Positions 9,043-17,587 of a DNA stretch of 64,000 nt are shown here, one piece after another. Below the pieces are notes generated by a model, which saw only the letters and a list, made by a program, of their open reading frames with translations, ran no database searches and had not been told where the DNA came from. How positions within the stretch are numbered: position 1 is the first letter of the stretch; each line of letters opens with the position of its first letter. A program made the translations under genes and the position numbers. The stretch is from Bradyrhizobium viridifuturi. GTDB lineage: Bacteria > Pseudomonadota > Alphaproteobacteria > Rhizobiales > Xanthobacteraceae. The DNA is taken from assembly GCF_001238275.1 (NCBI RefSeq), contig NZ_LGTB01000012.1, positions 62,001 to 126,000 on the forward strand. Reading direction: 5' to 3'.

Positions 9043-9055
9043 TGGGGCCGGGCTT
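9030..9055. terminator. Bidirectional terminator between thioesterase and rplI
   Basis: AAGCCCGGCC-TGATGG-GGCCGGGCTT is a perfect 10-bp stem with a 6-base loop between converging genes. The thioesterase stop codon occupies the first half of the loop. Confidence 0.8.
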
Positions 9056-9090
9056 GGTCGCATGTGGTCGGTTCGACGATCGCGAGAAGC

Positions 9091-9693
9091 TTACTTCTCT
9101 TCGGCGGCCGGAGCCGGTGCGGCTTCGTCGTCGTGCTGGGCTTCCGGATCGAAGAATTCGCCGGCGGCGGCGAGCGCCTCGGCGGCAGCGTCCTGGTCTT
9201 CCTGGCGGGTCGAGATGTCCTCGCCGCGCTTGATGCGCTCGGCCTCTTCGGCGGAGCGGGCGACCGTGACGGTGACGCTGGTCTCGACCTCGGGGTGAAC
9301 CGCAATCGTGACCTTCTGCTTGCCGATCACCTTGATCGGCGAGTCGAGCCAGACCTGCGGACGGGCGACGGTCACGCCGTCGGCGGCGAGCGCGGTGACG
9401 ATGTCGCGCACCGTGACCGAGCCGAACAACTGGCCGGATTCGGAGGCCTGGCGGATGATGACGATGTCGCGGCCGTCGATCTTCTCGGCGACCACGCTGG
9501 CTTCACCCTTGGCCTTGATGTTGTTGGCCTCGAGCTCGGCCTTCATGCCGTCATACTTGGCGCGGTTCGCCTCGGTGGCGCGCAGCGCCTTGCCGCGCTT
9601 CAGCAGGAAATTGCGGGCGAACCCGTCCTTGACGCGCACGACTTCGCCCATCTGGCCAAGCTTGGCAACGCGTTCCAGCAGAATGACTTCCAT
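9091..9693 (-). CDS. rplI: 50S ribosomal protein L9
   Basis: 200 residues. The N-terminal rRNA-binding domain [19 protein letters not shown] and [17 protein letters not shown] is diagnostic of L9. A long central helix and the C-terminal domain (about 75-150) follow. An extra acidic Glu/Ala-rich tail (about 170-200) makes it longer than the E. coli protein (149), as is usual in rhizobia. A strong AAAGGAG precedes the ATG. It is the last gene of the rpsF-rpsR-DUF2232-rplI group. Confidence 0.96.
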   Translation of the reverse strand: MEVILLERVAKLGQMGEVVRVKDGFARNFLLKRGKALRATEANRAKYDGMKAELEANNIKAKGEASVVAEKIDGRDIVIIRQASESGQLFGSVTVRDIVTALAADGVTVARPQVWLDSPIKVIGKQKVTIAVHPEVETSVTVTVARSAEEAERIKRGEDISTRQEDQDAAAEALAAAGEFFDPEAQHDDEAAPAPAAEEK

Positions 9694-9745
9694 TTTCGTT
9701 CTCCTTTAGAGTCTAAGTATCGGGTTTAAGTGGTTGGATCGAATG

Positions 9746-10714
9746 TCAGGCCGCGGGCAGCGGCGGCGGTCTGGTTTGCAGATAGCGCTGGCGCAGTCCG
9801 AATACGGCGTCGGCAATGCCGAGCGCGAAGATCGCAACGACCGGCCAGCCGAACATGACGACGACGGCGTAGATGCCGCCGAGCCAGAAGCCGCGGCTGT
9901 TGAGCGACAGCGTCAGCGTGTGTAGGACCGCGAAGCCGACCAGCGCATAGCCGGTCACGAGCGCCGTGGTGACGATCTGGGCGAGCAGCGCAAGCATGCC
10001 GCCGACGAAGCTGAGCGCCGCCGCCACCAGCAGCGCAACCAGCGTCATGGCGGGAAGCGCGGTGCTGCGCAGTTCCGGCCAGGGCCGGTTGAGCCGTCCG
10101 GAGGTTTGCGTGATCTTGCCGGCCAGCCACAGATTCAGCGTCACCGTGACCATCGAGAGGATCGTCGCGGCCAGCGGCGCGAGGATCACCAGCATGTCGA
10201 CCAGCCGTTCGATCTCGCCGCCGCCTTGTCCTTCGCCGCTGCTGAGCACCTTCAGCAGCCCGCGTCGCAAAGCGCCGGTAATCGCATCGCTATCCGAGCC
10301 GAGCGTGAGCAGCGTTGCCGTCGTGGTGATCACCGCAAAGACCGCGATCCAGAGCAGGATCCGGCCGACGGGATACCATTCCAGCGCGGGTGGCTGCTGG
10401 GTGGCGCCATCGCCGGCCGCGCCTGCGATCGGCCGTCCGAGCAGGGCGAGGTGGCCGAGCCACCAGCCGGGCACGGCGACCATCATGGCAAAAGCGATGC
10501 AGTAGGGAAGCCCGAAGATCGCGCCGAGCGCGGATGCCGCACCGATGCCGCCAATGGTGGCGGCGAGCGGGCCCCAGCCGAGCGCCGTGACCATCACGGG
10601 CAGTGGGGCCAGGTAGAACAGCACGATCGAGATCGCCGCGCCCGAAACGATCGAGGCGAACATCAGCGCCGACGCGGCGCCGGCTGCAAGTGCAACGATG
10701 AATATCGCGATCAT
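9746..10714 (-). CDS. DUF2232-type polytopic membrane protein
   Basis: 322 residues with about eight hydrophobic segments, starting MIAIFIVALAAGAASALMF. The segments FYLAPLPVMVTALGWGPLAAT and LLGLPYCIAF-like text resemble the YybS/DUF2232 family, membrane proteins of unknown function often found between rpsR and rplI in alphaproteobacteria. That position is kept here (rpsR upstream, rplI downstream, same strand). A link with translation or cell-envelope growth is only suggested by synteny. Confidence 0.75.
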   Translation of the reverse strand: MIAIFIVALAAGAASALMFASIVSGAAISIVLFYLAPLPVMVTALGWGPLAATIGGIGAASALGAIFGLPYCIAFAMMVAVPGWWLGHLALLGRPIAGAAGDGATQQPPALEWYPVGRILLWIAVFAVITTTATLLTLGSDSDAITGALRRGLLKVLSSGEGQGGGEIERLVDMLVILAPLAATILSMVTVTLNLWLAGKITQTSGRLNRPWPELRSTALPAMTLVALLVAAALSFVGGMLALLAQIVTTALVTGYALVGFAVLHTLTLSLNSRGFWLGGIYAVVVMFGWPVVAIFALGIADAVFGLRQRYLQTRPPPLPAA

Positions 10715-10810
10715 CAGCTGTCCCGCCCCCTTTGAGCGGTTAGGGGTCCTCAGTCGAGAACCCCAACCATCGGCGACCGGAACGACCCGGAAGCCTTATG
10801 AGAGTAAGCG

Positions 10811-10832
10811 GCCGGCGGCTTATGCCGCCGGC
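10811..10832 (-). terminator. Strong hairpin between rpsR and the DUF2232 gene
   Basis: GCCGGCGGC-TTAT-GCCGCCGGC is a perfect 9-bp stem 8 bases beyond the rpsR stop. There is no long T-run, so it may be a partial terminator or processing site that lowers expression of the downstream membrane gene relative to the ribosomal genes. Confidence 0.55.
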
Positions 10833-10840
10833 GTCGTCAA

Positions 10841-11080
10841 TTACCTGATAACGTAAGGCAGCAGGCCGAGGAAGCGCGCGCGCTTGATGGCGCGGGCGAG
10901 CTCACGCTGCTTCTTGGCGGACACGGCCGTGATGCGGCTCGGCACGATCTTGCCGCGCTCGGAGACGTAACGCATCAGCAGCTTGGAATCCTTGTAGTCG
11001 ATCTTCGGCGCATTCGCGCCCGTGAACGGGCAGGACTTGCGACGACGGAAAAACGGACGGCGGGCACCAGCATCAGCCAT
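10841..11080 (-). CDS. rpsR: 30S ribosomal protein S18
   Basis: 79 residues with the family pattern [14 protein letters not shown], then [22 protein letters not shown] (read in pieces) and the C-terminal [16 protein letters not shown]. Six bases separate it from rpsF. Its cysteine in KSCPF is the residue usually present in the C+ form. S18 pairs with S6 on the 30S platform. Confidence 0.97.
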   Translation of the reverse strand: MADAGARRPFFRRRKSCPFTGANAPKIDYKDSKLLMRYVSERGKIVPSRITAVSAKKQRELARAIKRARFLGLLPYVIR

Positions 11081-11086
11081 GATTCA

Positions 11087-11554
11087 TTACTCCTCGGTCG
11101 CAGCTTCTTCGTCGCGCGGACGGCGCGGACCACGGTCGCCACGGAAACCACCCTCGCGATCGCCACGGAAGCCACCGCCTTCACGGTCGCCACGGAAGCC
11201 ACCACCACGGTCATCGCGCTCGCGATCACGGTCGGCCTTGCGCATCATCGCGGACGGGCCTTCCTCGTGCTCTTCGACGCGCACGGTGAGGTAACGGATG
11301 ACGTCTTCGTTGATCCGCTCCTGGCGCTCGATCTCGGTGACGACAGCCGACGGAGCGTCGATGTTCATCAGCACGAAATGCGCTTTGCGGTTCTTGTTCA
11401 TGCGGTAGGTGAGGGAGCGCACGCCCCAGCTCTCGGTCTTGGTGACCTTGCCGCCGCCCTGTTCGACGATACCCGTCATCTGGGCCGTCAGTTCATCCAC
11501 CTGCTGGGTGCTCGCATCCTGACGCGCGAGAAAAACATGCTCATAAAGAGGCAT
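11087..11554 (-). CDS. rpsF: 30S ribosomal protein S6 with RGD-repeat tail
   Basis: 155 residues. The first ~100 match S6 ([52 protein letters not shown] in parts). After residue ~118 comes a Gly/Arg/Asp tail with tandem copies of GGFRGDRE before an acidic end. Such tails are seen in rhizobial S6 but vary in copy number. It heads the rpsF-rpsR operon; the leader upstream is long (see 11555-11904). Confidence 0.95.
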   Translation of the reverse strand: MPLYEHVFLARQDASTQQVDELTAQMTGIVEQGGGKVTKTESWGVRSLTYRMNKNRKAHFVLMNIDAPSAVVTEIERQERINEDVIRYLTVRVEEHEEGPSAMMRKADRDRERDDRGGGFRGDREGGGFRGDREGGFRGDRGPRRPRDEEAATEE

Positions 11555-11904
11555 GGTTGTCCTTTCCTGTGTTGGCGCGGGTTTCCGGCGACAAGCCCTT
11601 CGAGACCTTCGGAAAGGACTCGAGCTGCTCAGAAGGCGGGAGCACGGGACGACGGGCCGACTGGCCCTGCCACATCAAAATCAACGGGTGAGTTTGCTGA
11701 GACCGTCCGTTCAGCTCCCGGCCGGAGCCCACGAATGGCGCGCTTTATACGGATTTTGGCTGCGAAGGCAAGGGTCCAGACAGGCGCCGGGCCCCGGGAT
11801 TTGCAAGGCGACGTAGCCCGTCAGGCCCTTCCGCGCAACTTTCGGCCGTTTTCGGTTGATTTCTTTGTTTGTATATCATACAAATAACTCCGGGAGGATG
11901 ATCG
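11555..11904. other. Divergent intergenic region: rpsF leader and TetR promoter
   Basis: 350 bases between divergent rpsF (minus) and a TetR gene (plus). The rpsF side has a GC-rich leader of up to about 190 bases. S6:S18-type autoregulatory leaders are known at this place in other bacteria, but I could not fold it or point to the motif. The TetR side carries the 17-bp dyad at 11868-11884. Short frames here overlap both leaders and do not look coding. Confidence 0.5.
11868..11884. promoter_or_regulatory. Probable TetR operator of the desaturase operon
   Basis: TTTGTAT-ATC-ATACAAA is a perfect 7-bp dyad around a 3-bp centre, 20 bases before the ATG of the TetR gene at 11905. Its AT-richness contrasts with the surrounding GC-rich DNA. 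It resembles operators of DesT/FabR-like repressors in size and place; binding is inferred. Confidence 0.7.
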
Positions 11905-12615
11905 ATGGGTTCGGAGACCGCCAGCGGCATGTCTGCGTCCGATCCGAAACACGCGGTCCGCGCGACGCGGTCGGCGGGGCGCAAGATGCGCTCGCTGCTG
12001 CTCGATGCCGCGAGCCGCCTGTTCAAGGAGCGTGGGCTCTCCGGCACCTCGATCTCCGACATCGCCGCCGCGGCGGACGCCTTTCCAAGCCAGATCACCT
12101 ATTACTTCCGCACCAAGGAGGCGCTGTTCGTCGAAGCCGCCAGCCGCGACATGCTTTATCTCGCGCGCGCGACCGAGCAGGCTGCCCTGAAGGCCCACAC
12201 GCCGCGCGAATACACCCACGCTTTGGCCGAGACCGTGACCGCGACCGACACGGTCGCCTTCTTCGCCGAAGCCCTGACCCTGACACGGCGCCGGCAGGAC
12301 CTCGCGCCTCTGGTCGAGCGCACCATCGAGCGCCTGCACAGCGAAGGCGCGCGTGCCTATGCAGGCCAGGTCGAGCGCCACGGCTGGCGTTCGCTGCGCG
12401 CCCCCGAAGAGAGTTCGCGGCGGTTCTGGGCGATTGCGATCGGCGTGATCGTCGAAGGTTTTGCGATGGGCCGCGGCGCCGAGGAGATGTGCCGCGAATT
12501 GCTGCGCGCGCTCGGCGAGCAGGCAACATCGACATCGGCTGCTGACACGACGCGCCTGCGCCTGGTTGGCGACCGCGACAGTTCATCCGCTCCGGACGGG
12601 GAGACCAGCTCATGA
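11905..12615 (+). CDS. TetR-family regulator coupled to a fatty-acid desaturase
   Basis: 236 residues. After a 30-residue leader comes the helix-turn-helix (about 32-80: LLLDAASRLFKERGLSGTS, ISDIAAAADAFPSQITYYF), then a ligand domain ending in GVIVEGFAMGRGAEEMC. Its stop overlaps the desaturase ATG by 4 bases. The gene pair and the perfect dyad in front resemble DesT-type control, in which an acyl-CoA-sensing TetR repressor adjusts membrane unsaturation. That analogy is inference; the orthologue was not checked. Confidence 0.88.
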   Translation: MGSETASGMSASDPKHAVRATRSAGRKMRSLLLDAASRLFKERGLSGTSISDIAAAADAFPSQITYYFRTKEALFVEAASRDMLYLARATEQAALKAHTPREYTHALAETVTATDTVAFFAEALTLTRRRQDLAPLVERTIERLHSEGARAYAGQVERHGWRSLRAPEESSRRFWAIAIGVIVEGFAMGRGAEEMCRELLRALGEQATSTSAADTTRLRLVGDRDSSSAPDGETSS

Positions 12616-13637
12616 CCGCGCTTCGCATGCGTGCCCGCGATTTCCTCACCGAAGACGAACTCGTGGCGGTGCGCGAGCGCACGACGTGGAAGGGTGTCGC
12701 GTTGATCGCGCATGCCTGGGTGCTGATCCTGGGCGCGATCGCGCTGGTGGCGTGGTGGCCGAATCCGCTCACCTATCTGCTCGCCGTCGCAATCATCGGC
12801 TCGCGCCAGCTCGGCCTTGCCATCCTGATGCATGACGGCGCGCATGGCTGTCTGTCGGCGGACGAGAGGACCAATCTGACGCTGAGCCAATGGTTCTGCG
12901 CCTATCCGATCTTCGCCGAAACCCGTGGCTATCGCCGTTATCATCTGCAGCATCATGCGCGGACGCAGCAGGAGGATGATCCGGATCTCGTGCTGTCGGC
13001 GCCGTTTCCGATCACGAAGCTGAGCTACCGCCGGAAATTCCTTCGCGACATCACCGGGCAGACCGGCTACCAGCAGCGCAAGGCGCAGCTGCTCAACGCG
13101 ATCGGGCCGAAGGAGTGGCCGCTGTCGCAGCGCGCCGCCAACTTCCGGCAGAAGCTCGGGCCGCAATGCGTCACCAACGCGGTGCTGTTCGCAGGCCTTG
13201 CCGCCGCCGGCGTGTGGTGGGCCTATCCGCTGTTGTGGCTGGTGCCGCTCCTGACCTGGATGATGGTGATCACGCGCATCCGCAACATCGCCGAGCATGC
13301 CGTCGTGCCCGACAGCGCCGATCCCTTGCGCAACACCCGCACGACGCGGGCCAACCTCCTTGAGCGGCTGTTCATCGCGCCGTACTACGTGAACTATCAC
13401 CTCGAGCATCATCTGCTGTTCTACGTGCCGTGCTACAACCTGCCGCGCGTCCACCGCATCCTGAGCGGAAGCCGCTTTGCCGACAGGATGGAGGTGCAGC
13501 CGGGCTACGCCGCCGTGCTGCGGCTGGCGACGGCGAGGCCTGTCCACGAGGACCGGCCGGGGCAATTGGTCAACAGCGCCCGCCGGGCGCGGGCCGGTGC
13601 CAAGGTTAACGCTGACCAGAATGCCGGCGGATTCTAG
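12612..13637 (+). CDS. Membrane fatty-acid desaturase
   Basis: 341 residues with hydrophobic pairs at about 30-50, 55-73 and 195-225. The three histidine boxes of the di-iron desaturase/hydroxylase family are present: HDGAH at 74-78, HLQHH at 111-115, and HLEHH near residue 262. The family introduces double bonds into (or hydroxylates) acyl chains at the membrane face. Translational coupling to the TetR gene suggests supply-controlled expression. The regiospecificity is unknown; a beta-carotene-type hydroxylase is less likely because the box spacing is of the desaturase type. Confidence 0.9.
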   Translation: MTALRMRARDFLTEDELVAVRERTTWKGVALIAHAWVLILGAIALVAWWPNPLTYLLAVAIIGSRQLGLAILMHDGAHGCLSADERTNLTLSQWFCAYPIFAETRGYRRYHLQHHARTQQEDDPDLVLSAPFPITKLSYRRKFLRDITGQTGYQQRKAQLLNAIGPKEWPLSQRAANFRQKLGPQCVTNAVLFAGLAAAGVWWAYPLLWLVPLLTWMMVITRIRNIAEHAVVPDSADPLRNTRTTRANLLERLFIAPYYVNYHLEHHLLFYVPCYNLPRVHRILSGSRFADRMEVQPGYAAVLRLATARPVHEDRPGQLVNSARRARAGAKVNADQNAGGF

Positions 13638-13680
13638 GGCCGAACCGGTTCGGCATCCCCAGGGGTTCCGCCCACGCGGC

Positions 13681-13709
13681 TTGACATCGCGCCCCCCAAC
13701 GGTGTCTTA
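13681..13709 (+). promoter_or_regulatory. Possible sigma-70 promoter for the fab operon
   Basis: TTGACA at 13681-13686 is followed after 17 bases by GTCTTA, about 150 bases before fabD. The -35 is consensus, the -10 is weak. It lies in the gap between the desaturase and fabD. Confidence 0.35.
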
Positions 13710-13861
13710 CGGCCCGGTCTGAGGCCGGTTGCATGACTTGGTTGCAAGGGATTGGCCCGGACCCGCTGTGGCGCGTTTCGCGCAACGCGGATACCGTTTT
13801 CCCCTGCGGCAGGCGCGAGGCGCCTGCGCGGAGATCACGCTCAACAAGGTAGGGATCGCCG

Positions 13862-14844
13862 ATGACGGCAGCATTTACGTTTCCCGGGCAGGGCTCGCAG
13901 GCGGTTGGCATGGGCAAGGCGCTGGCCGATGCCTTTCCGGTCGCCAAGGCGGTGTTCGACGAGGTCGATGCCGCGCTGGGCGAGAAGCTGACCGCGATCA
14001 TCTGGGATGGTCCGGCGGAAACGCTGCAGCTCACCCAAAATGCCCAGCCGGCGCTGATGGCGGTCTCGATCGCCACCTTGCGCGTGCTCGAGAGCGAAGC
14101 CGGCTTCTCGGTCGGCCGCAACGCGGCGTTCGTTGCCGGGCATTCGCTCGGCGAGTATTCGGCGCTGGCCGCCGCCGGTAGCCTGACCGTCAGCGACACC
14201 GCGCGGCTGCTGCGCACCCGCGGGCTCGCGATGCAGAAGGCGGTGCCGGTCGCGCCGGTGCGATGGCCGCGCTGCTCGGCCTGGATTACGAGGCGGCCGT
14301 CGCGGTCGCCAATGAGGCGGCGCAGGGCCAGGTCTGCCAGGCCGCCAACGACAATGGAGGCGGCCAGGTGGTGGTCTCCGGCGACAAGGCGGCGGTCGAC
14401 CGCGCCGTCGAGATCGCCAAGACCAAGGGTGCCAAGCGCGCGATGCTGCTGCCGGTCTCGGCGCCGTTCCACTGCAAGCTGATGCAGCCGGCGGCCGATG
14501 CGATGGCGGAGGCGCTGGCTGGCGTCACCATCAAGGCGCCCGCAGCGCCGCTCGTTTCCAACGTACTGGCCTCCGCCATCACCGATCCCGACGAGCTCCG
14601 CCGCCGTCTGGTCGAACAGGTCACCGGCACCGTTCGCTGGCGCGAGTCGGTTGCCTATATGGCAGCGCAGGGCGTGACGCGGTTCTTCGAGATCGGCGCC
14701 GGCAAGGTGCTGAGCGGCCTCGTCAAGCGCATTGCAGATGGCGCGGTTGGCGTGTCCGTCGGCGGTCCGAACGATATTGCTGCGGCCAAGGATGCGCTGG
14801 CAGCGTCGCTTGAAGCCGGGAGGGGAATTCGATGTTTGATCTGA
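13862..14844 (+). CDS. fabD: Malonyl-CoA:ACP transacylase, frameshift near 14251
   Basis: Loads malonate onto ACP for fatty-acid synthesis. The first frame begins MTAAFTFPGQGSQAVGMG and contains the nucleophile elbow GHSLGE at 93-98 (Ser95). Near 14251 it derails into RWPRCSAW, while the next frame continues MAALLGLDYEAAV, then SAPFHCKLM (catalytic His) and TGTVRWRESV to the stop at 14844. Restoring one base (for example VAPV to VGAGAM) joins them. The span of 983 bases is 2 mod 3, as one lost base requires. FabD is normally essential, so this is more likely a sequence error than a dead gene. It overlaps fabG by 13 bases. Confidence 0.92.
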
Positions 14845-15569
14845 CTGGCAAGACCGCGCTCGTGACGGGCGCGACCGGCGGCATCGGCGGCGCGATTGCG
14901 CAGGCGCTGCACTCGCAGGGCGCGACGGTCGCGATCTCGGGGACCCGGCGCGAGGTGCTGGACGGCTTCGCGGCCAAGCTCGGCGAGCGCGTTCACGTGC
15001 TGCCGTGCAACCTCTCGAGCAAGGATGATGTCGAGGCGCTGGTGCCGGCAGCGGAAGCGGCGATGGGGCAGGTCGATATCCTGATCGCCAACGCCGGCAT
15101 CACCCGTGACAATCTGTTCGTGCAATTGCGCGATGAGGATTGGGACGACGTCATCGCGGTCAACCTGACCGCGACCTTCCGGCTGGCACGCGCGGCGACC
15201 AAACTGATGATGCGCAAGCGCTTCGGCCGCATCATCGCGATCACCTCGATCGTCGGCGTCACCGGCAATCCGGGGCAGGGCAACTACACCGCGTCGAAGG
15301 CCGGCATCATCGGCCTGATCAAGACGTTGGGCGCCGAATACGCCAAGCGCGGCGTCACCGCCAACTGCATCGCGCCGGGTTTCATCAAGACGCCGATGAC
15401 CGATGCGCTGAACGACAAGCAGCGCGAAACCATCCTGGCGAAGGTTCCTGCGGCGCGGCTCGGGACGCCCGAGGATATCGCTGCGGCAGCGGTCTATCTG
15501 GCCTCGAACGAGGCCGCCTACGTCACCGGACAGACGATTCACGTCAACGGTGGGATGGCTATGATTTGA
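14832..15569 (+). CDS. fabG: 3-oxoacyl-ACP reductase
   Basis: 245-residue classical SDR. The cofactor loop TGATGGIGG is at 12-20, NAG at 87-89, and the catalytic Ser139, Tyr152 and Lys156 lie in TSIVG and NYTASK. It reduces beta-ketoacyl-ACP with NADPH. The ATG lies inside the end of fabD, giving translational coupling. The C-terminal TGQTIHVNGGMAMI is typical of FabG. Confidence 0.96.
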   Translation: MFDLTGKTALVTGATGGIGGAIAQALHSQGATVAISGTRREVLDGFAAKLGERVHVLPCNLSSKDDVEALVPAAEAAMGQVDILIANAGITRDNLFVQLRDEDWDDVIAVNLTATFRLARAATKLMMRKRFGRIIAITSIVGVTGNPGQGNYTASKAGIIGLIKTLGAEYAKRGVTANCIAPGFIKTPMTDALNDKQRETILAKVPAARLGTPEDIAAAAVYLASNEAAYVTGQTIHVNGGMAMI

Positions 15570-15859
15570 GCTACTTACCGGCCTCTCGCAGTGCGGCGAA
15601 AAGCCGTTTTCGGGAGCCGGTTCAGGCGTGTAGTCAAGGCTTTGGAAGTATGGTAGCTGAACCCCCCGTGGATGGGCGAAGAACGCCATTGCAGGATTTT
15701 GAAACCCTGTATATTGGCGTGGCGACGCCTGCCGTTCGCCGGGGCTTTAGTCGGCTACGACCGGGCCGAATCAAGACTATGCGCGACTGAGTAATCGAGA
15801 CGACCACGATGGCTCGTATCGTCTTGGGGTCGGGTCCAATGGAACAACGAGGTTGAACG

Positions 15860-16099
15860 ATGAGTGAGATTGGCGAGCGGGTTAAGAAGATTGTGGTCGA
15901 GCACCTTGGTGTCGAGCCCGAGAAGGTGGTCGATAGCGCGAGCTTCATCGATGACCTCGGCGCCGACAGCCTCGACACCGTCGAGCTCGTGATGGCTTTC
16001 GAAGAAGAATTCGGTTGCGAGATTCCGGACGACGCGGCGGAGACGATCCTGACCGTGGGCGACGCGACCAAGTTTCTTGAGAAGAACGCGAAGAGCTGA
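15860..16099 (+). CDS. acpP: Acyl carrier protein
   Basis: 79 acidic residues with the phosphopantetheine site [10 protein letters not shown] (Ser37) and the helix-II/III pattern [14 protein letters not shown]. It carries acyl chains between the Fab enzymes. A 290-base gap separates it from fabG; this gap has no gene and probably contains a separate strong promoter, though I see no clear consensus. Confidence 0.97.
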   Translation: MSEIGERVKKIVVEHLGVEPEKVVDSASFIDDLGADSLDTVELVMAFEEEFGCEIPDDAAETILTVGDATKFLEKNAKS

Positions 16100-16195
16100 C
16101 GCCGATCGCGACGTTGACGGGGCCGGACGGACCGTGATCGAGCGGTCCCCCGGCTTCTTACTATCAGCCGCGCATTGCTGGCCGGAGACGTGGAA

Positions 16196-17460
16196 ATGAG
16201 ACGGGTTGTCGTCACGGGGCTGGGCATGCTTACACCGCTCGGCTGCGGCGTTGACGCAACCTGGACGCGCATCCTCGCCGGAGACAGCGGCGGCAAGAAG
16301 ATCGACACCTTCGAGGTGTCCGACCTGCCGAGCCAGGTCGCCTGCTACATTCCGCGCGGCGACGGCTCGAACGGTACCTTCAATCCCGATCAGTGATGGA
16401 GCCGAAGGACCAGCGCAAGGTCGACGACTTCATCGTATATGCGATGTGCGCGGCCAAGCAGGCGCTCGACGATGCCGACTGGCATCCGAAGTCCGACGAG
16501 GACCAATTCGCGACCGGCACGATGATCGGCTCCGGCATCGGCGGCCTCACCGGCATTGCCGAGACCGCGGTGCTGCTGAAAGAGCGTGGCCCGCGCAGGA
16601 TCTCTCCGTTCTTCATTCCGGGCCGCCTGATCAATCTGGCGTCCGGTTATGTTTCGATCGAGCACGGATTGAAGGGCCCCAATCATGCGGTCGTCACCGC
16701 GTGCTCGACCGGCGCGCATGCGGTCGGCGATGCGGCGCGGCTGATCGCACTCGGCGATGCCGAGGTGATGGTTGCGGGCGGCGCCGAATCGCCGATCTCG
16801 CGCATCGGCATTGCCGGCTTCTGCGCGGCACGTGCGCTGTCCACCGGCTTCAACGACACCCCGGAAAAGGCATCGCGGCCCTACGACAAGGATCGCGACG
16901 GCTTCGTGATGGGCGAGGGCGCCGGCGTTCTCGTGCTCGAGGAGTATGAGCACGCCAAGCGGCGCGGTGCGAAGATCTACGCCGAGGTCACCGGTTACGG
17001 CCTGTCGGGCGACGCTTTCCACATCACCTCGCCGCCGCCGGACGGCAATGGCGGCTTCCGCAGCATGAGCATGGCGCTGAAGCGCGCCGGCCTTGCGGCG
17101 TCCGATCTCGACTACATCAACGCGCACGGCACCTCGACGCTGGTCGGCGACGAGATCGAGCTCGGCGCGGTCGAGCGTCTGCTCGGCAATGCGGCCTCGA
17201 AGGTGTCGATGTCGTCGACCAAGTCTGCGACCGGACATCTGCTCGGTGCGGCCGGCGCGATCGAGGCGATTTTCGCGATCCTGGCGATTCGCGATAACGT
17301 GGTGCCGCCGACCATCAATCTCGACAATCCGTCGGTGCAAACGGCGATTGATCTCGTGCCGCACACGTCGCGCAAGCGTGACGTCAATGTGGCGCTGTCC
17401 AATTCCTTCGGTTTCGGCGGCACCAACGCCTCCGTGATCGTGCAGCGCGTGACCAATTAG
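16196..17460 (+). CDS. fabF: 3-oxoacyl-ACP synthase II, frameshift at 16394-16396
   Basis: Condensing enzyme. The ATG at 16196 is preceded by GGAG and gives MRRVVVTGLGMLTPLG. At 16394 the frame meets TGA right after NPDQ; the next frame continues MEPKDQRKVDDFIVYAM, so one lost G (NPDQ-W-MEPK is the family sequence) explains the break. The rest holds the catalytic Cys in TACSTGAHA and the two histidines in NAHGTST and KSATGHLLGA. The span of 1265 bases is 2 mod 3. Essential in most bacteria, so sequence error is the best explanation. Confidence 0.93.
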
Positions 17461-17587
17461 TAGGTCTTTAGAACTAGTCCACCGTTTTGCCGTATTCCGC
17501 GGTGACTCCTAATAGCGGGCGTATGCTATTGGCAGGGCAGGGGTTTGTCCGGCCACGATTCAACCGGCAGGATATTGGTTTGCATCG

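Noticed and set aside
14251..14263. fabD split as evidence of pseudogenisation
   Set aside because: All catalytic residues are intact on both sides and the gene is normally essential; same deletion signature as elsewhere.
15570..15859. tRNA or small RNA gene in the fabG-acpP gap
   Set aside because: No cloverleaf or strong stem followed by T-run could be found; most likely the acpP promoter region.
16394..16396. fabF as two genes or a programmed frameshift
   Set aside because: No slippery heptamer or downstream structure; a single missing G restores the exact family sequence, as in the other split genes.
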